Source of the DNA: CAYWFU01 sp964457585
GTDB lineage: Bacteria; JACRDZ01
Length of the DNA stretch: 64,000 nucleotides
Direction: 5' to 3'
Assembly (NCBI GenBank): GCA_964457585.1
Contig: CAYWFU010000002.1
Coordinates: 62,001 to 126,000 of the forward strand
Part shown: in pieces, positions 1 through 8,112 of the stretch
Layout of the letters: every line of letters begins with the position of its first letter
Position numbering within the stretch: position 1 is the stretch's first letter
Notes under the pieces: model-generated
Seen by the model: the letters and a program-made list of their open reading frames with translations, nothing else
What the model was told of the DNA's origin: nothing
The model's database searches: none
Position numbers and translations under genes: made by a program

Positions 1-2
1 AT

Positions 3-191
3 GCAATGGCTATTTCAAAAGGTTCTGTTTTTCTTTATATGTCAGATCATTTGCCTGCAGAAAAAGAAAAGGCAAGCCTTATTAATATGTTAGACAAGAT
101 TGAACAGTATGGGTTAGGGGAATATAAAAATAAAGGTTTTGGAAAAATAAAGGTTTGTGATGAATTTCACTGGGGGGTCTCTTTAAAATGA
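3..191 (+). CDS. csx10: C-terminal end of a Csx10-like RAMP protein (partial)
   Basis: The window opens inside this gene; the reading frame is open from base 3, and the ATG at position 6 is probably internal. The last residues carry a glycine-rich RAMP loop, GLGEYKNKGFGKIKV, which resembles the C-terminal GxGExxxxGFG motif of Csx10, the large RAMP of type III-D interference complexes. The stop TGA overlaps the ATG of the next gene (ATGA), so the two are translationally coupled. The assignment rests on one motif and on the csx19-containing context. Another glycine-loop RAMP remains possible. Confidence 0.6.
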   Translation, partial: AMAISKGSVFLYMSDHLPAEKEKASLINMLDKIEQYGLGEYKNKGFGKIKVCDEFHWGVSLK

Positions 192-715
192 GTTTAGCCG
201 ATAAAACAATAAATTTTCAGATAAATCAAAAAGGGGATTATCTTTCTTCCAGAGCACTGAAATTTTTAGAAGACTATACCTTCAATGATTTTTCAAAAAG
301 TCAGATAAATGGATTAAGTAAAGTAGTAGGGAAATCAAAAAATTTTGATGAAATGAAAAATGAAGTAACAAGCTGGATAAATAAGCAAGCAGGAAAGAAA
401 AATGATAAAAATTGGGAAAAAGTAAGAGAAAGTCTTCATGAAATGTTGTTTGAATGGGGAAACAATGTTGAGGAAATTAAAACTATATCCAAAAAAAATA
501 TTAATAATATAATAATTGAAAATGAAATAAATTCTATCCTAAATGAGGAAAATATTAGAAATAATTTAGAAGCAATAAAATATCAACTGGCAAAAAGGGT
601 GTATTATATTCTTATAACACTTCATAGATGTTATAACATAAAAGATAATGATGAAAAAATAGAAAAGCTCATTACAAATATTTCTGAGGAGATATCAAAT
701 GAAAACATTCGATAA
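188..715 (+). CDS. Helical small protein of the type III complex (Cas11/Csm2-like candidate)
   Basis: A 175-residue, lysine- and glutamate-rich, predicted all-helical protein without a signal peptide or membrane segment. It overlaps csx10 by four bases and the following Csm3-like gene by 17 bases, so it belongs to the effector operon. Small helical subunits (Csm2/Cas11 type) sit at this place in type III operons and line the inner filament of the complex. I see no sequence motif that proves it. The role is inferred from size, helicity and position. Confidence 0.5.
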   Translation: MSLADKTINFQINQKGDYLSSRALKFLEDYTFNDFSKSQINGLSKVVGKSKNFDEMKNEVTSWINKQAGKKNDKNWEKVRESLHEMLFEWGNNVEEIKTISKKNINNIIIENEINSILNEENIRNNLEAIKYQLAKRVYYILITLHRCYNIKDNDEKIEKLITNISEEISNENIR

Positions 716-1502
716 ACTTGAAAATCGTTATATCTTTAAAGGTACATTAATTTTATCTGAAGCAATGCATATTGGTAGTGGAGAAGGTAATGAAAGGACT
801 GATTCAACATTTGTAAAGAACAATAATAAATTTTATATACCCGGCTCATCACTCAGAGGGGCATTAAGAAGTGCTGTAGAAAGAATTGTTTCAACTTTGG
901 GCGGTAACACATGCATGCTAAGTGAAAACAGCGGAGAATGTATTTCTGTTAACCATACTAATATACAAGCATTTCAGAAATTAGTGGAAGCCAAAAAAAA
1001 GGAACAAGAACTTATACAGTGGTTGGAAGAAAAGAAGTATTTATGTGATACATGTAAACTTTTTGGTTCAACACATTTTGCATCAAAAATAAAGATTAGT
1101 GATTTACATTTAAAAGAGATTAATCCTCAAGAAGGGATAATAAGGTATGGAATAGGCATTGATAGAGATACAGGAACAGCGTCTGATGGAGCATTGTTTG
1201 ATATGGAAGTCATTGAAAAAAACACCAAATTTGATTTTGAACTTATTGCTGAAAATCTCGAAGGAAATGATTTTGGGATTTTATCTATTGGAATACAGGA
1301 AATGTTAAGAGGTGATTTTTATATAGGAGCAAAGTCATCAATTGGACTTGGTAAATGTAAATTGGAGATTACGCAGATACAATATTTTGATATTGCTGAT
1401 CCAATTTATAATCTGAAAAAATATCTTACAGAAGATAAAATGGGAACTAAAGCAGTGGGATGGATAAACACTCAAATAAAAACACTTTCATATTTTAAAT
1501 AA
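699..1502 (+). CDS. Csm3-like RAMP, type III backbone subunit 1
   Basis: 267 residues with RAMP hallmarks: an N-terminal HIGSGEG turn, FYIPGSSLRGALR at about residues 45-57, CDTCKLFGS at 116-124 and a C-terminal glycine-rich loop SSIGLGK. Csm3-family proteins form the crRNA-binding backbone and cut target RNA at 6-nt steps with an aspartate in the loop after the first strand. Asp35 in ERTDSTFVK is at the expected position, so slicing activity is plausible. The gene overlaps the preceding small-subunit gene by 17 bp, and a second, longer Csm3-like gene follows 13 bp downstream. Confidence 0.85.
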   Translation: MKTFDKLENRYIFKGTLILSEAMHIGSGEGNERTDSTFVKNNNKFYIPGSSLRGALRSAVERIVSTLGGNTCMLSENSGECISVNHTNIQAFQKLVEAKKKEQELIQWLEEKKYLCDTCKLFGSTHFASKIKISDLHLKEINPQEGIIRYGIGIDRDTGTASDGALFDMEVIEKNTKFDFELIAENLEGNDFGILSIGIQEMLRGDFYIGAKSSIGLGKCKLEITQIQYFDIADPIYNLKKYLTEDKMGTKAVGWINTQIKTLSYFK

Positions 1503-1515
1503 TAGAAGGTAATAT

Positions 1516-2496
1516 ATGCTCAAAAAACTTATTAATGAATGTATTTTTGATCTGGAGATTATATTAAAAAGCCCGTTATTAATAAAGGACGGGCGTTATG
1601 ATGAAAAAACTAAAAAAGAATGGTTTGTTAATGATGCAATTGGTAAACCTGATGCTATATTAATAAGTCGAAATACACCTAAAGAAATTAAAAAAGCTAT
1701 CCAGGTGGATGATGTATCAAAGCTTGATTTTTATATCCCCGGATCTTCACTTCGTGGAATTATGCGATCTCATGCAGAAAAAATTGTAAGAACTATTTGT
1801 CCCGAAAACACTTGCTGTAATCCACTGGAAAAAGATACAAAATGTAAAAATAAAAACTATAAGGATTCTTGTATAATCTGTAAATTATTTGGTTCTACAG
1901 GTACAGCAGGTAGGATTCATATTCATGATAGTGATAAAATAGTTGTTACAACAGATAATGTGATAGAAAGAACTGGAAATGCTATTGACCGTTTTACTGG
2001 TGGTGTTAGTGAATCAGATGGACATGGAGCTTTATTTAAAAACACTATGCTTGAAGGGTCTATTTTTAAAACTCAAATTACTATTCACAATTTTGAAATA
2101 TGGCAATTGGGTTTATTAGCTTATATTTTAAGAGATTTTAATGTATTTTCTGAAAAAGATGAAAGTGGTTTAATTACTATTGGTTCGGGTAAAAATAGAG
2201 GACTGGGTAGAGTAAAGGGGAAAATTAATGAAGTATATGTTATTTATTATGACAAAGATATTACTAAAACAAAATATGAACTTATGGGTATAGCTGAAAT
2301 TTGTCCAACATTGGATTATGGATTTATTAAATCTGATCAATTACCACAAGAGAAATTATTGGACGACGCTATAATAGATGATAATACCCCTTATATAAAG
2401 AGATGTAAGGTGAAAGAGCCATTATTTGGTTTTTTTAAAGAATGCGCACAAATTTGGGATAATGCAGTGAAAGCAAATTTTAAAACTATAAATTAG
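1516..2496 (+). CDS. Csm3-like RAMP, type III backbone subunit 2
   Basis: 326 residues. It shows FYIPGSSLRGIMR at about 72-84, CIICKLFGS at 119-127 and a glycine loop GSGKNRGLGRVKG near residue 230, all typical of Csm3/Csx7-type RAMPs. The segment between the two motifs has extra cysteines (C95, C100, C101, C110 with C119 and C122), which could hold a zinc ion. Asp46 in the long first loop may be the RNA-cleaving aspartate. Several different Csm3-like subunits in one operon are usual for III-D systems. Spacing to csx19 is 15 bp with a GGGAG ribosome site. Confidence 0.85.
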   Translation: MLKKLINECIFDLEIILKSPLLIKDGRYDEKTKKEWFVNDAIGKPDAILISRNTPKEIKKAIQVDDVSKLDFYIPGSSLRGIMRSHAEKIVRTICPENTCCNPLEKDTKCKNKNYKDSCIICKLFGSTGTAGRIHIHDSDKIVVTTDNVIERTGNAIDRFTGGVSESDGHGALFKNTMLEGSIFKTQITIHNFEIWQLGLLAYILRDFNVFSEKDESGLITIGSGKNRGLGRVKGKINEVYVIYYDKDITKTKYELMGIAEICPTLDYGFIKSDQLPQEKLLDDAIIDDNTPYIKRCKVKEPLFGFFKECAQIWDNAVKANFKTIN

Positions 2497-2511
2497 GGAG
2501 CTAATAAATAA

Positions 2512-3042
2512 ATGCCATCTTATATAGGTTACAATAAAGAAATAATAAATTTAAATTATCTAAAACAATTTATTGATAGTACAAAGTTTAAATATATTAT
2601 CGCAGAAAAAATTGATGAAATTATTTTTAAAAAATTTAATAATGATCTGAACATTACTGATTGGGATAAAGGAAAAATTTTTTGTAATGCAACAGAATTA
2701 AAATGGATAAAAAGAGGAAATAAATTCCATGTGGTTGTTATAACTGATAATGTTTTACCTGAAGGGTTTATCCCGTATCCAGAACTAAAACCAATAAATA
2801 AAATCAGAGAAGTATATTTATGGGGGGAAAAAGACAAAACAATTAATGGCTGGTTTGAACCAAGAATACCACAAATCTTGAAATACCCTGTAGATAATTT
2901 TGAAACTGCTTCATCAAGAATAAAAATAAAAATTAAAGAATATGAATTAACAGAAGAATATGATGTTTTTAAAGAGAGTGCAACTGAAAAAAAACAAATA
3001 ATTTCTATAATTCACAGGTTTGTTGACCTGATTGGAGAATAA
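2512..3042 (+). CDS. csx19: Csx19-like type III-D accessory protein
   Basis: 176 residues. Recognised by the family pattern as I recall it for TIGR03984/Csx19: a W-D-G-x-FC region, ELKWIKRGNKFHVVVITD, the short motif VYLWGE and then GWFEPRIP with KYPVDNFE. Csx19 occurs in Csx10-containing type III loci and is thought to be part of the effector complex; its biochemical role is not well defined. The gene ends 1 bp before the next ATG, so it is transcribed with its neighbours. Confidence 0.7.
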   Translation: MPSYIGYNKEIINLNYLKQFIDSTKFKYIIAEKIDEIIFKKFNNDLNITDWDKGKIFCNATELKWIKRGNKFHVVVITDNVLPEGFIPYPELKPINKIREVYLWGEKDKTINGWFEPRIPQILKYPVDNFETASSRIKIKIKEYELTEEYDVFKESATEKKQIISIIHRFVDLIGE

Positions 3043-3043
3043 T

Positions 3044-4432
3044 ATGGCAAATCCTTATAACTTTGTTCCAATAGTAAAAGTTACGAGAAGCAACTTTTCT
3101 TCAACTCATAAACAATTTATAAATAAATCAGGAATAATTCAATGTACATTAATTGTTAAAAGCCCATTATCAATTAAATCTATTTTTACATGTAAAGGGA
3201 AAAAAGATGTTTATATTCCCGGAAGTTCCATAAAAGGTATGGGTCGAACTGTGATGGAAGCACTTTATGATGGGTGCGGATATAAAATTGAAAAAGACTA
3301 TGAATATGAAAAGGAAAAGAAAAGGGTAATTAATTGTAAATTTCCTGATGAAAAATATGATGATAGTGATTATATTTCCTGCAGCATAAAAATAGATACT
3401 GAATATAATAATATGACCGATGAAGAAAAGAATAATTGCTCAATAAGAGATTTTCGAATTTGTTCTATATGTTCATTGTTTGGCATAACAACCAAACCTT
3501 TTTCTGTTTCCGGAAGAATTTCTTTTGAAGATAGTGAGACAAAAATTGTTAATTTGGAAAAACAAGATATTCCACGTCTTGAAAAACCAAGAGTTTTCAG
3601 GCGTTCTTTTTACTTTCAAAATCCTTCTACTCTAAAAGATGTTTATTCTGATCCACAAGACAATACATTAATCTATGAAGGCGGTGTATATAACGGCAGA
3701 AAATTCTATCTTCATTCACAAAATGCTAAAATAACACCTGGGAATAATGATGAAGTTTACACTGCTCCAATAGATACGGAATTCAAATTTAAAATTAATT
3801 TTAACAATTTATCAGAACTTGAACTAAATCAACTTCTATTTGCATTAACATTAGATGATGATATGTATCACAAACTTGGATACGGTAAACCAATTGGAAT
3901 GGGCAGTATAAAAATTAAAAAAGATTACGTTAAAATTTATGATAATACCAATATTTACAGTAGTTTTGAAATTGCTATACCAATAAGTAATTATGATTAT
4001 TCTGAAACTCTGGAAAAATTTAAAAACTCATCAAAAATACTAGAGAGCCGTCCATTCAAAAGACTTCAATCGCTTTGGAATATTGCAGGTAAAAATTTAA
4101 AATATCCCGATATTAAATTTTTTAGGAAAAAAGAATATTTAAATTATTCCATTGAACAATATAATATTGAATTTGATAAAAAAGAAGAAAAGATTACCCC
4201 TGCTGAAGAAGAAATAATACAAGAACCAGGATATAAAATCGGGGATACTGTAGCAGGTATAGTTAAGGAGATTGAAGGAGTCAATGGTATTGCAATACTA
4301 GATAATGATTCAGAAATCCATTTTACAAGAAATAATGAATATGTCCCTGTTGAAGTTGGGAAGAAAGAATCTTTTATAGTAATAGCCCTTACTCAAGATA
4401 ACCAAATTAGAAATTTAAAATTAAAAAGATAG
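3044..4432 (+). CDS. RAMP protein with C-terminal S1/cold-shock-like OB-fold (TIGR03986-like)
   Basis: 462 residues from the ATG at 3044, chosen because GGAG lies at 3034-3037 with normal spacing; a TTG 12 bp upstream is possible. The N-terminus PYNFVPIVKV is typical of TIGR03986-type RAMPs. VYIPGSSIKGMGR and CSICSLFG are the RAMP core motifs, and HKLGYGKPIGMGSIKI is the glycine loop. Residues after about 400, IGDTVAGIVKEIEGVNGIA followed by HFTRNNEY, look like an OB-fold of the S1/cold-shock kind, which suggests an extra single-stranded RNA contact. It probably caps one end of the type III filament (Csm5-like position). That position is inferred. Confidence 0.75.
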   Translation: MANPYNFVPIVKVTRSNFSSTHKQFINKSGIIQCTLIVKSPLSIKSIFTCKGKKDVYIPGSSIKGMGRTVMEALYDGCGYKIEKDYEYEKEKKRVINCKFPDEKYDDSDYISCSIKIDTEYNNMTDEEKNNCSIRDFRICSICSLFGITTKPFSVSGRISFEDSETKIVNLEKQDIPRLEKPRVFRRSFYFQNPSTLKDVYSDPQDNTLIYEGGVYNGRKFYLHSQNAKITPGNNDEVYTAPIDTEFKFKINFNNLSELELNQLLFALTLDDDMYHKLGYGKPIGMGSIKIKKDYVKIYDNTNIYSSFEIAIPISNYDYSETLEKFKNSSKILESRPFKRLQSLWNIAGKNLKYPDIKFFRKKEYLNYSIEQYNIEFDKKEEKITPAEEEIIQEPGYKIGDTVAGIVKEIEGVNGIAILDNDSEIHFTRNNEYVPVEVGKKESFIVIALTQDNQIRNLKLKR

Positions 4433-4442
4433 GGAGAAATAT

Positions 4443-5207
4443 ATGCCAAAGCTTATTATTACAATGTGTGGAACTTCAGCATTGTTTTTTGAATATTCAA
4501 ACTGGGAAAATGGATTTAATGGAAAACGATGGGTTAAAAAAGAGAATTTAATTGCAAGGCTGGAACAAGAAGCAAATAATGGAAATTCAAATGAATACAA
4601 TCATCAGAAAGAACAGTCAATTAAAATTTTAACTAACAACTTTGGACGGTACAAAATAAATAACTGTCAGGGATTAAATACACTATCAGCAGAGCTTGCA
4701 AGTTTATTGGCAATGCAGAAAGACAGCAAAATTGGTGAAATAAAAAAAGAAAGTAATAAGAATAAAGATGAAATTATACTTTTACATTCTGACACAGCAG
4801 AAGGAAAGCTTTGTGCTGAGATTAATAAGGAATTATTTGGAATTTGTTTCTCAGAAATTAACTCAAAAATTTTTCCAATTAAAGGATTGAATACTAAAAA
4901 GGCTGATGATTTTGTTTCAATAGGTTTAAATGAATTATTATCAAAAATATGGGAAATAAAAGATAATAATAATTGTGCTGATTGTTATTTAAATATAACT
5001 GGTGGATACAAAGGATCTATTCCTGTTTTGAGTATACTTGCCAAAGAAATGAAAATTCCTATTGTTTATCTTTTTGAAAATTGCAATGAAATAATTAGGA
5101 TGTATATTGATAATGAAAATAAAATAACTTGCTCTTATACAAATACGCAATCTGGCGAAACAAAAACAGAAATTCTTGATTGGGGACATAGTTATTGTGA
5201 TGGATAG
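4443..5207 (+). CDS. Stand-alone CARF-domain protein (APE2256/Csm6-N-like)
   Basis: 254 residues, starting 10 bp after the last RAMP gene with AGGGAG before the ATG. The N-terminal LIITMCGTSALF and the later LNITGGYKGSIPVLSILA and IPIVYLFE are the strand-1 and NxTGG motifs of the CARF fold found in Csm6, Csx1 and the APE2256 family. CARF domains bind cyclic oligoadenylate made by Cas10. I see no HEPN R-x4-6-H motif or other nuclease motif, so it is either a ring nuclease or the sensor half of a two-gene effector. It overlaps the following membrane-protein gene by 8 bp, which favours a joint function. Confidence 0.8.
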   Translation: MPKLIITMCGTSALFFEYSNWENGFNGKRWVKKENLIARLEQEANNGNSNEYNHQKEQSIKILTNNFGRYKINNCQGLNTLSAELASLLAMQKDSKIGEIKKESNKNKDEIILLHSDTAEGKLCAEINKELFGICFSEINSKIFPIKGLNTKKADDFVSIGLNELLSKIWEIKDNNNCADCYLNITGGYKGSIPVLSILAKEMKIPIVYLFENCNEIIRMYIDNENKITCSYTNTQSGETKTEILDWGHSYCDG

Positions 5208-6261
5208 TATGAATACATTAATTGAATATAAAGAATATATAAAAAAAGTAAAAAAAAATTCAAGCGTTAATGATTATCTTCTAATGATTGAAGAGCTTTA
5301 TAATGATAATTTAATTAAAGAGAAATATAAATTTTCATTTTTTGAATTTCCCAAGCTAAGTATTCTTGCGATTAAGGAATCGAATAATTATTTTTCAGAA
5401 ATATATAATTTACTTTCTGCTTATAATAGAATTTTTAATGAAAAACAGCTTAAAGAAAAATATCTAAGAGTGTATTATCAAATTTATTATTGCTTTTTCT
5501 GTATGGTTGAAAAACTAAAAAAAGAAGAAATAATAAAAATAGAAGAAAAAGATTTACACCGATTTCAAAAAAAATGGCTAATAATATGTTTCAATTCTTC
5601 CGCAGACCGTACCCTAAAATACTGGCTTGAGGAAAGTCAGGAAATTAATCCGAAAGGAACAATAGATATAGAAAAAAATATTGAAGAAATACTTTTTGAT
5701 AAAGAAAAACTTATAAAAGAATTCACCAGAGAGAATAACTTAGAATTTTATACTTCCCGCGCGATTGATTGGTATTTAGAGAGATATAATAGAGAAATTG
5801 CGGTCAAAATATTTAATGAATTTTATACAGATGGGAACAAAAACTGTTTTGACACAATAAAATTATGGTATCCTCGTTTACTTGTAGCTATTCTCATTGG
5901 TATTTTCTCTTTGAGCACGATTGATAATATTTGGAATTTTCCTCATAAATCATTCGGTATTTTAATTTTATCATGTTTGTTTTTTTTCTCTTTTTCTTTT
6001 TTCTATTTAACTTATGAATGCTATAACATAATCCATAATGAAGAAAAGGCTTGTAAGAGAGCTTTTAAAGTGGGGTGGAGAGGTTTTATAGTGAGTATTA
6101 GCGCTTCTACAATAATTTGTGGAATTAAAACTATTATTAATCCAGAATATGGTATTAATATTTGGAAAAATATTCTTTTTTTTGCATCTGCTGCTCTTCC
6201 AATAGGTATCATTATTCAAGTATTCTGGGATGAAAAGAATATTACAGAACCATTGGAATAG
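5200..6261 (+). CDS. Four-TM membrane protein coupled to the CARF gene (candidate type III membrane effector)
   Basis: About 353 residues from the ATG at 5200 (TTG 5176, GTG 5197 and ATG 5209 are in frame; GGGGA at 5182-5186 suits 5197/5200). The N-terminal two thirds are soluble, helical and charged. The rest contains four hydrophobic segments encoded near 5875-5925, 5950-6010, 6088-6140 and 6166-6225, with a short polar tail. I recognise no family: no CorA GMN motif, no HEPN, no protease motif. It overlaps the CARF gene by 8 bp inside the CRISPR operon, so a membrane-acting role triggered by cyclic oligoadenylate is a reasonable inference. Base composition matches the operon. Confidence 0.65.
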   Translation: MDSMNTLIEYKEYIKKVKKNSSVNDYLLMIEELYNDNLIKEKYKFSFFEFPKLSILAIKESNNYFSEIYNLLSAYNRIFNEKQLKEKYLRVYYQIYYCFFCMVEKLKKEEIIKIEEKDLHRFQKKWLIICFNSSADRTLKYWLEESQEINPKGTIDIEKNIEEILFDKEKLIKEFTRENNLEFYTSRAIDWYLERYNREIAVKIFNEFYTDGNKNCFDTIKLWYPRLLVAILIGIFSLSTIDNIWNFPHKSFGILILSCLFFFSFSFFYLTYECYNIIHNEEKACKRAFKVGWRGFIVSISASTIICGIKTIINPEYGINIWKNILFFASAALPIGIIIQVFWDEKNITEPLE

Positions 6262-6273
6262 GTTACATGCATA

Positions 6274-6348
6274 AATGATAATAAATATGTTATCGGAATT
6301 ATTCTCCATGTCTTCTGGGAAGAAAAAACAATTACGGAGCCATTATAA
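6274..6348 (+). pseudogene. Remnant of a second copy of the membrane-effector gene, 3' end
   Basis: Just after the stop of the membrane protein gene, one frame reads GIILHVFWEEKTITEPL and then TAA. This mirrors the end of the intact gene, GIIIQVFWDEKNITEPLE and stop. The nucleotide match is clear but diverged, so a paralogue once stood here and only its last 25 codons remain, or a tandem duplication decayed. Confidence 0.7.
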
Positions 6349-6413
6349 AGTTGAATTACTAATATTTTTTAATTATGTTATAATTTAATATATCAAAAAT
6401 AAGGAGAATAATT

Positions 6414-6728
6414 ATTTTTAATATAGAAGATATTATTAAATCAATTCGTATCAATCAAATTAGAATTAGTGAACATGCTGAGGAAGAAGCTAATGCTGAT
6501 CATCTTTTATTTGATGAAATTTTTTATTCAGTTTTGCATGGTGAAATTATAGAAAATTATCAAGATGCTAAACCTTATCCTTGTTGTTTAATACTTGGTA
6601 AAACATTTATAGGAGATCCAGTTCATAGTGTATGGGCATATAATAATGAAAATAACTGGGCAGTTATAATAACGGTTTATCGTCCAAATCCTGAACTGTG
6701 GATTAATTGGAAGGAAAGGAGACATTAA
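6414..6728 (+). CDS. DUF4258 toxin-like protein, copy 1, apparent ATT start
   Basis: The frame is open from a TAA at 6381 and encodes ISEHAEEEAN followed by GEIIENYQDAKPYPCCLILG and ITVYRPNPELW, the conserved core of DUF4258 (RelE-like fold) toxins. The first ordinary start in frame (TTG 6531/ATG 6534) would remove the first motif. A good ribosome site, AAGGAG at 6401-6406, is followed after 7 bases by ATT at 6414, giving about 104 residues, the same length as copy 2. I therefore propose ATT as the start; a base error is the alternative. A TATAAT box lies at 6379-6384. The antitoxin gene begins 1 bp after the stop. Confidence 0.65.
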   Translation: MFNIEDIIKSIRINQIRISEHAEEEANADHLLFDEIFYSVLHGEIIENYQDAKPYPCCLILGKTFIGDPVHSVWAYNNENNWAVIITVYRPNPELWINWKERRH

Positions 6729-6729
6729 C

Positions 6730-6972
6730 ATGTTACCATTTAAAAAGTGTCCAATTTGTGGTGGTGATATAATTGAAAAAGAAGTTGAAAAATTGTTACG
6801 AGGGGAAAAAGATACTGCTATAGTTAGAGTGATGGCTGACGTATGTCTTCATTGTGGTGAACGTCTTTTTTCGGAAGAAACCGTAAGTAGATTTGAACAA
6901 ATCAGAACAAAGCTTATACGACAGGAAACAGTAGAATTTAAATTATTGGGAAAGACATTTCAGGTAGTATAA
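6730..6972 (+). CDS. YgiT/MqsA-type zinc-finger antitoxin, copy 1
   Basis: 80 residues. Two CxxC pairs, CPICGG at 8-13 and CLHCGE at about 39-44, form the N-terminal zinc finger seen in MqsA/YgiT antitoxins. The C-terminal half is charged and helical. Toxin-first order and the 1-bp spacing are typical of MqsR/MqsA and of DUF4258/YgiT modules. The usual C-terminal HTH of full-length MqsA is absent, as in the short YgiT-type finger proteins. Confidence 0.75.
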   Translation: MLPFKKCPICGGDIIEKEVEKLLRGEKDTAIVRVMADVCLHCGERLFSEETVSRFEQIRTKLIRQETVEFKLLGKTFQVV

Positions 6973-7110
6973 ATCAAATAAAACAAAATAATATGATTTA
7001 GTTATTTATGAAAAAGAATGAAGTTGAATTTCTTTTAAAAAGTTGTAAAATAGAATTTAATAACTTTCAAAGTGAACCAGAACTAAAATTTTAATAGAAA
7101 CGGATATAAG

Positions 7111-7428
7111 GTGAATAAAGAAAAGCTAAAAATTGCAGTTGAAAATGGTTATATTGAATGGGAGAAACACGCACTTGAAAGGATGATGGAAAGAGAAATT
7201 CTAATAGGAACTGTAAAAAAAGTTTTATTAACAGGAGAAGTTATTGAAGATTATCCTGATGATAAACCCTTTCCAAGTGCTTTATTTTTAGGATGGATAA
7301 AAGGGGAACCGTTTCATGTAGTTTCAGCATTAGATTCCATGACTGGATACTGTTATATTATTACAGCGTATAAGCCTGATTTAGAACATTTTGGATCAGA
7401 TTATAAAACTAGGAGATCAGATGATTAA
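7111..7428 (+). CDS. DUF4258 toxin-like protein, copy 2
   Basis: 105 residues from a GTG. The core motifs WEKHALERMMEREI, GEVIEDYPDDKPFPSALFLG and YIITAYKPDLEHFG match DUF4258. It is a paralogue of the gene at 6414, with moderate identity. The ribosome site is weak (ATAAG directly before GTG), so the exact start is less sure. It overlaps its antitoxin gene by 8 bp. Proteins of this family are predicted RNases that are neutralised by the zinc-finger partner. Confidence 0.7.
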   Translation: MNKEKLKIAVENGYIEWEKHALERMMEREILIGTVKKVLLTGEVIEDYPDDKPFPSALFLGWIKGEPFHVVSALDSMTGYCYIITAYKPDLEHFGSDYKTRRSDD

Positions 7429-7660
7429 AACATTGCCTGGTAAATGCCCACTTTGCGGTGGTACTAAAAAAGCAGGGAAAACTATTTTTACAGTTGATTT
7501 GGGATTTGGTGTTGTTGTGGTGAGAGATGTTCCTGCAACGGTATGTTCCCAGTGTGGAGCGGATTGGATTAAGGATTCAATTTCTTCTAAATTAGAAGAA
7601 ATTGTGAATGATGCCCGTCAGAAACATCATCTAGTGGAAATTGCAACAATGGCTATTTAA
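7421..7660 (+). CDS. MqsA/YgiT-type antitoxin, copy 2
   Basis: 79 residues from the ATG at 7421, which follows AGGAGA at 7411-7416. An earlier in-frame ATG at 7391 lies deep in the toxin gene and is less likely. CPLCGG near the N-terminus and CSQCGADW in the middle form the zinc finger; the protein ends in a short helical tail. It pairs with the overlapping DUF4258 gene. Two adjacent, diverged copies of the same module suggest an old tandem duplication or two separate gains. Confidence 0.72.
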   Translation: MIKTLPGKCPLCGGTKKAGKTIFTVDLGFGVVVVRDVPATVCSQCGADWIKDSISSKLEEIVNDARQKHHLVEIATMAI

Positions 7661-7672
7661 AAATACAATAAA

Positions 7673-8049
7673 ATGAACTCTCTAAAATTTCTCTTTTTCC
7701 ACCAATACTGCATCAATCTCAAAGCGAAGGAATTGATTTCACTTCCTGAATACAAAGGGTCTGCCTTGCGCGGGGTCTTTGGGCTAACTATTACCCACAT
7801 CTCTGAAAAATGGATCTTTATCAACGGATTTACCTTTTGAATTTTAATTAAAAGATTATCAGAAAGAGCATATTTACTTGCTCATTTTCACTGCGGAGCA
7901 GAGCTTGCTGATTTTGAAGGATATGTTAATGGTTCGGGAAAAAAGGTGATTTAAAGAAATATATTCCGCTTTTAAAATTAGGTGAATATATTCATGTTGG
8001 GAAAGTAACAACTTTTGGGCTTGGAAAATATAGGATTTGTAAGTTTTGA
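7673..8049 (+). pseudogene. cas6: Broken cas6 copy
   Basis: From 7700 to 7788 the DNA is nearly identical to the 5' part of the intact cas6 at 8806-9774, including the stretch for ELISLPEYKGSAL. It then jumps at 7790 into a 22-base MITE end (ACTATTACCCACATCTCTGA) shared with position 32635. From about 7827 it resumes with the 3' half of cas6 carrying an internal deletion, and ends HVGKVTTFGLGKYRI. The frame is broken. The 5' part is much closer to the intact gene than the 3' part, so the two copies seem to have exchanged sequence. Confidence 0.85.
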
Positions 8050-8075
8050 CATTAAAAGATAACCAATGATATAAT
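8046..8075 (+). promoter_or_regulatory. Sigma70-type promoter of the TumA/TumE module
   Basis: TTGACA at 8046-8051, an 18-base spacer and TATAAT at 8070-8075. It overlaps the end of the cas6 relic. A palindromic AT-rich stretch (AATATATCATATAATGATT) between the -10 box and the GGGGGTG ribosome site may be the antitoxin operator. Confidence 0.65.
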
Positions 8076-8112
8076 TTAAGAATATATCATATAATGATTA
8101 AGGGGGTGTGAG

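Noticed and set aside
2556..2837. Minus-strand ORF inside csx19
   Set aside because: Shadow of the conserved csx19 frame, with no supporting signal.
7008..7094. 28-codon ORF between the two DUF4258 modules
   Set aside because: No ribosome site, no motif and a composition like the surrounding DNA.
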